This document shows, piece after piece, positions 1 to 5,280 of a stretch of 9,390 bases of DNA (positions are counted from its first letter, which is position 1; every line of letters begins with the position of its first letter). The translations under genes were made by a program, and so were the position numbers. The DNA is from Nitrosarchaeum sp. GTDB taxonomy: Archaea; Thermoproteota; Nitrososphaeria; Nitrososphaerales; Nitrosopumilaceae. Under the pieces are notes generated by a model, which did not search any database, was not told the origin of the DNA, and saw only the letters and a program-made list of their open reading frames with translations. The stretch lies in the NCBI GenBank assembly GCA_016234975.1, contig JACRND010000151.1, positions 1 to 9,390 of the forward strand, given 5' to 3'.

Positions 1-8
1 ATTCTTTC

Positions 9-16
9 TTAATTAC
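9..16 (+). promoter_or_regulatory. Putative TATA box for the 39-266 gene
   Basis: TTAATTAC, centred about 26 nt before the ATG at 39. This is the archaeal TATA-to-start distance expected when transcription begins at or next to the start codon. In such AT-rich DNA the match alone is weak; the position is the main support. Confidence 0.35.
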
Positions 17-38
17 TTTTCACAGAATAAAATTGGTT

Positions 39-266
39 ATGGAAGAACAAAAGAAAGGTACATTGATTTTAGATTTATCTGATCCAAGAACAGTTGATGA
101 AGGAATAACTGCACTTCCAGGAATCAAATTATTATTCAGAGATCAAATTGCTGAGATATATGAAGAAAACGTAAAAGCTAGGGCCGGTATAGTACCTGCT
201 GTAGAAAAAATAATTGATAAGGAAGTTCCAATTCTTGAAGAAACAATGAAACGAATTTACATCTAA
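39..266 (+). CDS. Small acidic protein of unknown function
   Basis: A 75-residue protein that I do not recognise. It is soluble-looking, with no signal peptide, membrane segment or cysteine. A short beta-like stretch (LILDLSDP, about residues 8-15) is followed by segments that read as amphipathic helices rich in Glu, Lys and Ile, ending MKRIYI. The frame is open back to a TTG at 33, but I prefer the ATG at 39. It gives the N-terminus MEEQKKG, and a TATA-like TTAATTAC at 9-16 lies about 26 nt before it, the spacing expected for a leaderless archaeal transcript. It stands alone and converges on the DUF1059-type gene. Two small hairpins follow its stop codon. The even codon use and charged composition support a real gene. 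No function is proposed. Confidence 0.72.
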   Translation: MEEQKKGTLILDLSDPRTVDEGITALPGIKLLFRDQIAEIYEENVKARAGIVPAVEKIIDKEVPILEETMKRIYI

Positions 267-295
267 TTTTTTGATTAGTTATTTTGTGTAATAAC
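263..295. terminator. Two adjacent hairpins between convergent genes
   Basis: The first inverted repeat is CTAAT (263-267) with ATTAG (274-278), whose loop is mostly T. The second is a perfect 6-bp stem, GTTATT (278-283) with AATAAC (290-295), around a 6-nt loop. The T run at 268-272 could act as an archaeal terminator for the plus-strand gene. The A run at 302-306 reads as T5 for the minus-strand gene. The stems are visible in the sequence; a terminator role is inferred from the convergent context, and archaeal termination depends more on T runs than on stems. Confidence 0.4.
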
Positions 296-326
296 GAAAT
301 GAAAAATCAGTAAATGTGGATGCTTC

Positions 327-488
327 TTATTTTTTTCTAAGGATAAATTGCATTAAAGCCTCTTTTGAGTAATCTATACCATGTATATCGTCAGTATGTT
401 TTGCAAATTCTTCTATTACTTGCTCTATTTCACCCTCAGATACAAAATCACACTCAAAACCATAGTCACTACATTTTAGTTTAGCCAT
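327..488 (-). CDS. DUF1059-type small protein with Cys/His pairs
   Basis: A 53-residue protein starting MAKLKCSDYGFEC. It resembles the DUF1059 family: an N-terminal Cys-x6-Cys (C6 and C13) in a K-C-x-D-x-G-x-x-C-D-F context, then a GE-x(n)-E-x-x-x-K-H-x-x-x-x-H-G-I helix (H31 and H36). The family has no firm biochemical role that I know of. Two Cys plus two His could bind a metal, which is inference. The frame continues upstream to an ATG at 548, adding a hydrophobic-looking 20 residues (LLIFIP). I reject that extension because family similarity starts at ATG 488, and a strong minus-strand TATTTATA at 510-517 sits 22-29 nt before it, inside the would-be extension. The gene is monocistronic. 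Confidence 0.8.
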   Translation of the reverse strand: MAKLKCSDYGFECDFVSEGEIEQVIEEFAKHTDDIHGIDYSKEALMQFILRKK

Positions 489-509
489 GCTTGTCATGAA
501 ATCTCTGGG

Positions 510-517
510 TATAAATA
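510..517 (-). promoter_or_regulatory. TATA box for the DUF1059-type gene
   Basis: On the minus strand this reads TATTTATA, centred 25-26 nt upstream of ATG 488. This is near-ideal spacing for a leaderless archaeal mRNA. It lies inside the longer open frame that begins at 548, and so decides the start: the upstream residues would not be transcribed. Confidence 0.55.
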
Positions 518-643
518 TCAAAAGATAGTGCTTCTCATAAAATAGCATAATTCTATTAATAGTTCAAAAAGTGAATCTCTGTTACATTCCTTGTTGCAAT
601 ACCTTCCTTTCCAAATTATTTAATCTACTTTTTTATTTTTATG

Positions 644-651
644 TATAAATT
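644..651 (+). promoter_or_regulatory. Extra TATA-like element of unknown target
   Basis: TATAAATT lies about 85 nt upstream of the 732 start. It is a better TATA match than the proximal element. If used, transcription would begin near 672 and give a leader of about 60 nt for the reductase gene, or a short independent RNA. It is a sequence match only. Confidence 0.25.
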
Positions 652-700
652 TGATCCGTGTTTATCTGAGGATATCTAAAATTGAAATTTAACAGAAATA

Positions 701-708
701 CATTTATC
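701..708 (+). promoter_or_regulatory. Putative TATA box for the NADP reductase gene
   Basis: CATTTATC, preceded by a purine-rich AACAGAAATA that could serve as a TFB recognition element. It lies 24-31 nt before ATG 732, consistent with a leaderless transcript. There is no Shine-Dalgarno-like sequence before the ATG. Confidence 0.4.
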
Positions 709-731
709 CAAAGTAGCAAAAATTACTCTGT

Positions 732-1571
732 ATGGTAGTAGAACATAAGGCAAAAATTACTTACATGCAATTACTTAAAGAGGATCTTGTTGTTATTCGT
801 TTAGTCCCAAATGATGGTATGCCAAAATACACGACAGGCCAATTTCTTACCATAGGACTGCCAATACCTTCTGAACAAAAGATCGTTCGAAGAGCATATT
901 CAATTGCATCCCATCCTGAAAACCGAGATTATTTTGAATTTGTAATTAGATGGGTTAGGAAGCCTTTACCTGGTCGCGTTACAACTGAATTATTTTATGC
1001 AAATGTTGGTGATGAAGTATATTTGGGAGATCCTACAGGTAACGCTTTAACAATTGATGATAAATTACCAAACGGTAAACCTGATAATAGAAGAATTGTT
1101 TGTGTTGGAGGTGGAACCGGTCTTGCACCATTTATCGCTTTTGCTAAACATCTACATGATACTGGAGATAAAAGAGAAATCATTGTTCTTCACGGTGCAA
1201 GTTACGTTGATGAGCTAAGTTACAAAGAATTACTGACAGATTTAGAAAATGAAAGTGTTGAGAGAGGAAAAGACCAATGGAATTTCAGATATAGATCAGC
1301 TATAAGTAGACCAAAAGAATTCTTTAACAGATCTTGGGCAGGTCATGTAGGTAGAGTAGAATCATTCTTCAAACCAAACAAAAATGGTATTTCACCCTTA
1401 GAAGAAATGGTTGGAGAAGAAATCACTCCTGCAAATACTAAAGTCTACATTTGTGGATATCAGGGTACAATTGATGGAGTTATTGAATACTTGGGACCAA
1501 AAGGATTTGTTACAAAAGAAGAAAAACGTAAAGACGGAAGTTATGAAATTAAGTATGAATCATACGGATAG
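732..1571 (+). CDS. Ferredoxin/flavodoxin-NADP+ reductase family flavoprotein
   Basis: A 279-residue cytosolic FNR-fold protein expected to move electrons between NAD(P)H and a ferredoxin-like carrier. The N-terminal FAD-binding barrel covers about residues 1-105. It includes TGQFLTIGLP (35-44) and the flavin motif RRAYSIAS (53-60), where R54, Y56 and S57 match the RxYS signature, and a conserved GD-x-V-x-L-G-x-PTG segment (93-103). The NAD(P) domain begins at RIVCVGGGTGLAPF (121-134) and carries the C-terminal VYICGYQG (238-245) typical of the family. The tail continues about 30 residues past that motif and ends YESYG, so the usual terminal aromatic stacking residue is not obvious. There are no cysteine clusters or fused ferredoxin domain. 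It is a single gene between a divergent and a convergent neighbour. NADH versus NADPH preference and the physiological partner cannot be read here. Confidence 0.88.
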   Translation: MVVEHKAKITYMQLLKEDLVVIRLVPNDGMPKYTTGQFLTIGLPIPSEQKIVRRAYSIASHPENRDYFEFVIRWVRKPLPGRVTTELFYANVGDEVYLGDPTGNALTIDDKLPNGKPDNRRIVCVGGGTGLAPFIAFAKHLHDTGDKREIIVLHGASYVDELSYKELLTDLENESVERGKDQWNFRYRSAISRPKEFFNRSWAGHVGRVESFFKPNKNGISPLEEMVGEEITPANTKVYICGYQGTIDGVIEYLGPKGFVTKEEKRKDGSYEIKYESYG

Positions 1572-1617
1572 ATAAAACCATAGTTATTGTATTCTCTTCG
1601 TTTTGTTTAAAATCTAA

Positions 1618-1638
1618 TTTTTTTAATAATATTTTTTT
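1618..1638 (+). terminator. Poly-T termination region after the reductase gene
   Basis: Two runs of seven T (1618-1624 and 1632-1638) follow the reductase stop codon in the 104-bp convergent spacer. T runs on the coding strand are the common intrinsic archaeal terminator. No strong stem precedes them. The minus-strand gene has only weak A runs in this spacer. Confidence 0.5.
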
Positions 1639-1675
1639 GATATGTTTTGATTCATGATTGTCTTATGAATAATCT

Positions 1676-2476
1676 TTATTTTTTTATTTGTGAAATAACA
1701 TCATCTATGATTTTTTGATTCGCTGCTGCAATGAATGACACTCTTGTTTTGTAACTAAGATCTGCATCAAGAGGATTCAAATCTGCATCCAATAATAATC
1801 CGCCTGCTTCCTTTACTATCACATATCCTGCAGCTATATCTTGAATCCTGATTTTATCTCTTAAATCTATAAAAATATCCATTAGTCCTCTTGCAAACAA
1901 AGCCATTTCTAATGCATTTGCACCAAAATGCCTTATGTGATTATGTTGTTCAAATATCGGATGTAATCGTTTCATCAATTCAGATGTGGCACCTGAAGTG
2001 TTTATTCCAATAATTTTGTAAATCGGTTCTTTATCATGAACTCTAATTTTTAATTCATTCAAAAATGCTCCCTTACCTTTTGATGCCCAATACATATCTC
2101 CATTTGATAGATTTGTTATTACTCCATCTGTAATAGAACTCAATTTATCTTCAGTTGCAAATGCTAACGAACTACAGAAAAATGGAACCCCTCTCACAGC
2201 ATTTGCTGAACCATCAATTGCATCCATAATGACAAACCCTTTAGGATTTTCAGACAATTCCACTCTACCACACTCTTCTCCCAAAACAATACATTCAAAG
2301 TTAATTTCTTTAAGATAATCTAACACTGTTTTTTCAGCAATAATGTCTATATTGCGTGAAATATCCCCTCCTGCACCTCTTCCAAAATCTCCCGCGGCAT
2401 CATCTGTTCCTGCTAAATCTTTTACATTTTCATAAATCCGTTTTGAAACCTCGCGAAGAATTTCAATAACTTCCAT
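1676..2476 (-). CDS. Inositol monophosphatase / archaeal FBPase family phosphatase
   Basis: A Mg2+-dependent sugar/inositol phosphatase of the IMPase superfamily, 266 residues from the ATG at 2476. Numbered from the possible GTG at 2491 (271 residues), it shows GEECG (71-75, metal-binding Glu), the core motif MDAIDGSANAVRGVPFF (89-105; D90 and D93 are metal ligands, with DPIDGT seen here as DAIDGS) and QDIAAG (217-222; D218 matches the Asp of WDxAAG), followed by VIVKEAGG. All catalytic acids appear intact, and the length fits archaeal IMPase/FBPase proteins such as the MJ0109 type. The substrate is unresolved: myo-inositol-1-phosphate, fructose-1,6-bisphosphate or another sugar phosphate. 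The ATG start is preferred because a minus-strand CTTAAATTA (2498-2506) lies about 26 nt before it but only 11 nt before the GTG. It diverges from the RFC-L operon. Confidence 0.88.
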   Translation of the reverse strand: MEVIEILREVSKRIYENVKDLAGTDDAAGDFGRGAGGDISRNIDIIAEKTVLDYLKEINFECIVLGEECGRVELSENPKGFVIMDAIDGSANAVRGVPFFCSSLAFATEDKLSSITDGVITNLSNGDMYWASKGKGAFLNELKIRVHDKEPIYKIIGINTSGATSELMKRLHPIFEQHNHIRHFGANALEMALFARGLMDIFIDLRDKIRIQDIAAGYVIVKEAGGLLLDADLNPLDADLSYKTRVSFIAAANQKIIDDVISQIKK

Positions 2477-2497
2477 TATTTTCTTTTTCACTATTCG

Positions 2498-2506
2498 TAA
2501 TTTAAG
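2498..2506 (-). promoter_or_regulatory. Putative TATA box for the IMPase-family gene
   Basis: It reads CTTAAATTA on the minus strand, centred about 26 nt from ATG 2476. This spacing favours that ATG over the upstream GTG at 2491. The match is moderate. Confidence 0.3.
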
Positions 2507-2531
2507 TGAAAGAAATTTCTAATTTTGAAAG

Positions 2532-2539
2532 CATAAATA
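2532..2539 (+). promoter_or_regulatory. TATA box for the RFC-L operon
   Basis: CATAAATA, with purine-rich GAAAG just upstream, is centred about 26 nt before the GTG at 2562. This supports the GTG as the start of a leaderless operon mRNA. An ATG two bases earlier (2560) is followed directly by TGA and is not usable. Confidence 0.5.
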
Positions 2540-2561
2540 ACAATAAAGCAGCTCATCGTAT

Positions 2562-3677
2562 GTGAGTGGAAAAGATCAATCCGTTGTAAGCAAAGAATCT
2601 TTGATGAGTACAAAACCTGGAAAACAAATTATGAAACAAGGATTGTTCAAATCTAAAGGTTACAAATTATTTACTCAATACAAAGAAGAAACAGAAAATG
2701 AATTTCCAAATTTTGCAGATAGATTTGCTAAAGATCTCCTACGTGAAATCAAATCTGATTCTTCTCCAAGCTCAACACAACAAGCATTTGGGAATGAAGT
2801 AGGCTCTACTGAAATCATTCTTCAAGCCTCTGAAATCAATAATATAAAATCAAAATTAGAAAGTCCCAATGTAATTAAAGATAGAGTGCTTCGTATTTTA
2901 AATTCAAATTTTGTAAAAATGACTTTTCCTGTATTTAATGCGTTATTTGATGGAGCCTCAAATTATACTGGAAAAAAAGATCCTCAGTTAAGACGAGATG
3001 TTGTTGAAGGTCACATTCTAGCAATTGATCTTAGTGAACCAATGGATAGAATTGTAGACAAGGATGAAGACTTGGAATATCTTGATGATTACAAACTAAT
3101 GAATCCATATATTTTGAAATTAGCCCGAGATAAAATTTCTAAAGGCGGCGATGAAGTTCTAAAAGAATTTGAAGAAGGATTCAAAGATGCCAGAATAGGT
3201 CAATATCTTGATGAAAAATTAAAATCAAAACCGACTAAGATTACCGAAGAAGAAATGAACTTGTCTTACAAAAAATATCGATCCGTAATGGGAACAGCTG
3301 GAAGAAATATGGCTCTGGCAGAAAGACCTCTTGGAGAAATTTTCTATCTGGGAATGGCACGAGCTGCTGAAGGCGTTGGATGTGGAAATGAAATTGAAGA
3401 TTCAATCAGAAATGGATTTGTAAAAATTCCATCTTGGCCATTGTATTACACTCTATTGTCAAATGATGTCAAAAAAGGATTTGAAATAACATTAGAAAAA
3501 AGCAATTTATATCTTCAAGATGCTCGTTTAGCACTTAAATTATTGCCTAAAGAATTTTCACATACTGAATTTTTAGAATTTTTGTTTTTGACTGTTGAAC
3601 ATTATAATCAATATTGGTACAATCAATTACAAAAAGCAAACAAATGGTCAGAATTTGAGTCTAAACTCCCTAAGTGA
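2562..3677 (+). CDS. Unrecognised 371-aa protein, first gene of the RFC-L operon
   Basis: A 371-residue soluble protein that I cannot assign. It has no signal peptide, membrane segment, P-loop or repeat. It is highly charged and appears mostly helical. The first 120 residues are polar, with a Ser/Gln-rich low-complexity stretch (about 64-77). A more ordered part follows: FPVFNALFDGASNY near 120, an acidic patch VDKDEDLEYLDDY (about 165-177), a basic helix with SYKKYRSVMGTAGRN (about 235-250), and an aromatic-rich C-terminus (HYNQYWYNQLQKANKW). It has a single cysteine (in EGVGCGNE), so it cannot be the Fe-S primase large subunit. The start is GTG, supported by the TATA box 26 nt upstream. Its stop overlaps the GTG that can begin RFC-L by 4 nt, so the two are surely co-transcribed and possibly translationally coupled. 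A link to replication or repair is inference from position only. Confidence 0.85.
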   Translation: MSGKDQSVVSKESLMSTKPGKQIMKQGLFKSKGYKLFTQYKEETENEFPNFADRFAKDLLREIKSDSSPSSTQQAFGNEVGSTEIILQASEINNIKSKLESPNVIKDRVLRILNSNFVKMTFPVFNALFDGASNYTGKKDPQLRRDVVEGHILAIDLSEPMDRIVDKDEDLEYLDDYKLMNPYILKLARDKISKGGDEVLKEFEEGFKDARIGQYLDEKLKSKPTKITEEEMNLSYKKYRSVMGTAGRNMALAERPLGEIFYLGMARAAEGVGCGNEIEDSIRNGFVKIPSWPLYYTLLSNDVKKGFEITLEKSNLYLQDARLALKLLPKEFSHTEFLEFLFLTVEHYNQYWYNQLQKANKWSEFESKLPK

Positions 3678-3685
3678 TTAAATTG

Positions 3686-4840
3686 ATGTGGTCTGAAAAA
3701 TATAGGCCTCAAAATATTTCTGATATGATTGGTAATGAAGAATCTAGATCTTCAATAATTGAATGGTTCACAAAATGGAAAAAAGGCACAAAACCACTTC
3801 TGCTAGTTGGTCCGCCTGGAATTGGGAAAACAACAATTGCATATCTTACTGCGAAACAATTCGGATATGATATGATTGGATTGAATGCAAGTGATGTGAG
3901 AAGTAAATCTAGAATTAATGAGATTCTCTCACCTGTATTGAGTAATGTTAGCGTATTGGGGATTCCAATGATTTTCATTGATGAAGTTGATGGAATTCAC
4001 GGCAGAGGGGATTATGGTGGTGCAGAAGCACTAATTGAAATTTTAAAGGAACCTACTGTACCAATCATACTAGCTGCAAATTCCGATGCCTCAGATAAAA
4101 TGAAAAGTATCAAAAAAGCTGTTAAAACAATATCATTCAAACCGCTCCCTTCACGTCTTTTGAAAATATATCTTGAAAATATTTTAAAAAAAGAGAATGC
4201 AAAACTGAGTCCTGGATCTATGATAAAAGTAATTGATAGATCACGAGGCGATATTCGTTCTATGATTAATCTAACCCAATCCCTTGTTACAGGATTTAAT
4301 CCTCAAACCGAAAAATCATTTGAAAGCATAAATGTAGAAGATGGTATTAATGCATTTTTTAAAGCAAATTCAATTGATGAGGCTAGAAGTGTTTTGTATT
4401 CTATACAAATTGATCCAAAATTAAAAATAGATGCTTTTTACTCTAGCATTATCACTAGTAATTTAGATAACTATACACTCGCAAAACTCTTAGAAGTTAT
4501 TTCTGAAGCTGATGTACTTTATGGAAAAATTATGAAAACTCAAAATTGGAGATTACTACGTTATCTCAATGAAATTCTGATTGGATTATATAAAAATGAT
4601 GAACGAATAAGATATGCTCAATACAACCTTTCATGGCTACTTTTAAATCGTATTAGATGGGATGGAAAAAAAATCAAAGCATTATCTTCTATCATGGCAA
4701 AAAATTTACATCTGTCATCCAGTACATTTGTTACAATATGTTTTCCATATGTATTATTTTGTATAAAAAATAAAAAATTAAAATTGGAACTAGATACTTT
4801 TGATGATATTATTGAAAAGGAGATTGAATTAATCCAATGA
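3686..4840 (+). CDS. rfcL: Replication factor C large subunit (clamp loader, RFC-L)
   Basis: An AAA+ ATPase subunit of the archaeal clamp loader, which opens PCNA and places it on primed DNA together with RFC small subunits. Numbered from the ATG, it opens with WSEKYRP (RFC box II). It has Walker A GPPGIGKTT (42-50, K48), NASD (67-70), Walker B IFIDEVD (96-102), sensor 1 in AANSD (N132) and sensor 2 in RGDIRSM (R191), then the all-helical C-terminal collar domain. No SRC arginine-finger motif is seen, as expected of the large subunit. It has 384 residues, shorter than many archaeal RFC-L proteins (roughly 400-500), and the end (ELDTFDDIIEKEIELIQ) shows no QxxLxxFF PIP box. An in-frame GTG at 3674 overlaps the previous stop by 4 nt and could add MIKL. 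ATG 3686 places the conserved motif at the N-terminus, as in homologues. The downstream gene overlaps by 4 nt (ATGA). Confidence 0.93.
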   Translation: MWSEKYRPQNISDMIGNEESRSSIIEWFTKWKKGTKPLLLVGPPGIGKTTIAYLTAKQFGYDMIGLNASDVRSKSRINEILSPVLSNVSVLGIPMIFIDEVDGIHGRGDYGGAEALIEILKEPTVPIILAANSDASDKMKSIKKAVKTISFKPLPSRLLKIYLENILKKENAKLSPGSMIKVIDRSRGDIRSMINLTQSLVTGFNPQTEKSFESINVEDGINAFFKANSIDEARSVLYSIQIDPKLKIDAFYSSIITSNLDNYTLAKLLEVISEADVLYGKIMKTQNWRLLRYLNEILIGLYKNDERIRYAQYNLSWLLLNRIRWDGKKIKALSSIMAKNLHLSSSTFVTICFPYVLFCIKNKKLKLELDTFDDIIEKEIELIQ

Positions 4841-5190
4841 GCTGGAGAAAAATTCCAATGAAGTTTCCAGGTACTTGTATTGTTTGTAATGAAAAAATTG
4901 ATGTAAATGAAATTGGATTATGGGCAAAAGGATTAGGGGTAAAACATGAAAAATGTGCCCAAATAAATGAACTTCAGTGCATTGTTTGTAGAAGGTCAGC
5001 TGGATGTTCACAGTGTGAATTTCAAGATACTTGCGACATTCAAAGGGTTTCTCAGTTATGTATATGCAAAAAATGCAGCGAAGAGAAAAATCCTTTTGAT
5101 TCTTATCAAAAGTCTGTAAAAAAGAATTTTCCACTCTTAAATTTGAATTCATACATTAATAGTCAGTTCAAAACCGTCCGATCTGAATGA
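4837..5190 (+). CDS. Cysteine-rich probable zinc-binding protein
   Basis: A 117-residue protein with 11 cysteines, all between residues 14 and 80. The N-terminal module is FPGTC-x2-C-(x19)-H-x2-C (C14, C17, H37, C40), with a conserved-looking GLWAKGLGVKHEKC. It reads as a C2HC treble-clef or PARP-like zinc site, similar in style to small zinc modules seen on archaeal nucleic-acid proteins. The second module has C48-x2-C51, C57-x2-C60, C66 and C75-x-C77-x2-C80, enough for one or two further metal sites; an Fe-S cluster cannot be excluded. The C-terminal 35 residues are basic and polar. It starts inside the RFC-L stop codon (ATGA overlap), so it belongs to the same operon. ATG 4858 is an alternative start that keeps all cysteines. 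The exact family is not recognised; a DNA- or RNA-binding role is inference. Confidence 0.8.
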   Translation: MSWRKIPMKFPGTCIVCNEKIDVNEIGLWAKGLGVKHEKCAQINELQCIVCRRSAGCSQCEFQDTCDIQRVSQLCICKKCSEEKNPFDSYQKSVKKNFPLLNLNSYINSQFKTVRSE

Positions 5191-5246
5191 ATGTCTTTAA
5201 AATAATCAACACATGTTCTAATAAATTCTAAAAAAATCAAACTAAA

Positions 5247-5254
5247 TTAATATA
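5247..5254 (+). promoter_or_regulatory. TATA box for the carboxylase operon
   Basis: TTAATATA lies in the 90-bp spacer, centred about 30 nt before ATG 5281, with an A-rich AATCAAACTAAA upstream as a possible TFB element. The predicted transcript start falls at, or about 5 nt before, the ATG, so the carboxylase mRNA would have little or no leader. Confidence 0.5.
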
Positions 5255-5280
5255 GGAAGATTTCTTTTCTACAATATCTG

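Larger units (their letters stand above)
489..731. other. Divergent intergenic spacer
   Basis: This 243-bp spacer separates two divergent genes. It holds their promoters (510-517 minus, about 701-708 plus) and an additional unassigned TATA-like TATAAATT at 644-651. No tRNA-like cloverleaf, long inverted repeat or convincing small ORF was seen. The pyrimidine-rich middle (about 595-640) has several T runs. Confidence 0.5.

Noticed and set aside
489..548. N-terminal 20-residue hydrophobic extension of the DUF1059-type protein as a signal or membrane segment
   Set aside because: The likely promoter lies within it, and family similarity starts at the internal ATG 488.
995..1183. Minus-strand ORF of 62 codons within the reductase gene
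   Set aside because: It overlaps the conserved NAD(P)-binding motif of the reductase in antisense; a shadow.
2562..3677. DNA primase large subunit (PriL), suggested by size and RFC neighbourhood
   Set aside because: PriL needs four conserved cysteines for its Fe-S cluster; this protein has a single cysteine and no PriL-like motifs that I can see.
3709..3978. Minus-strand ORF of 89 codons within RFC-L
   Set aside because: It lies opposite the Walker A and B region; composition and context indicate a shadow.
4829..5152. Minus-strand ORF of 107 codons opposite the zinc protein gene
   Set aside because: It is antisense to a well-supported cysteine-patterned gene in an operon; its composition (FHVLPLILLPIIQFHLHQFF) looks like a non-coding shadow.
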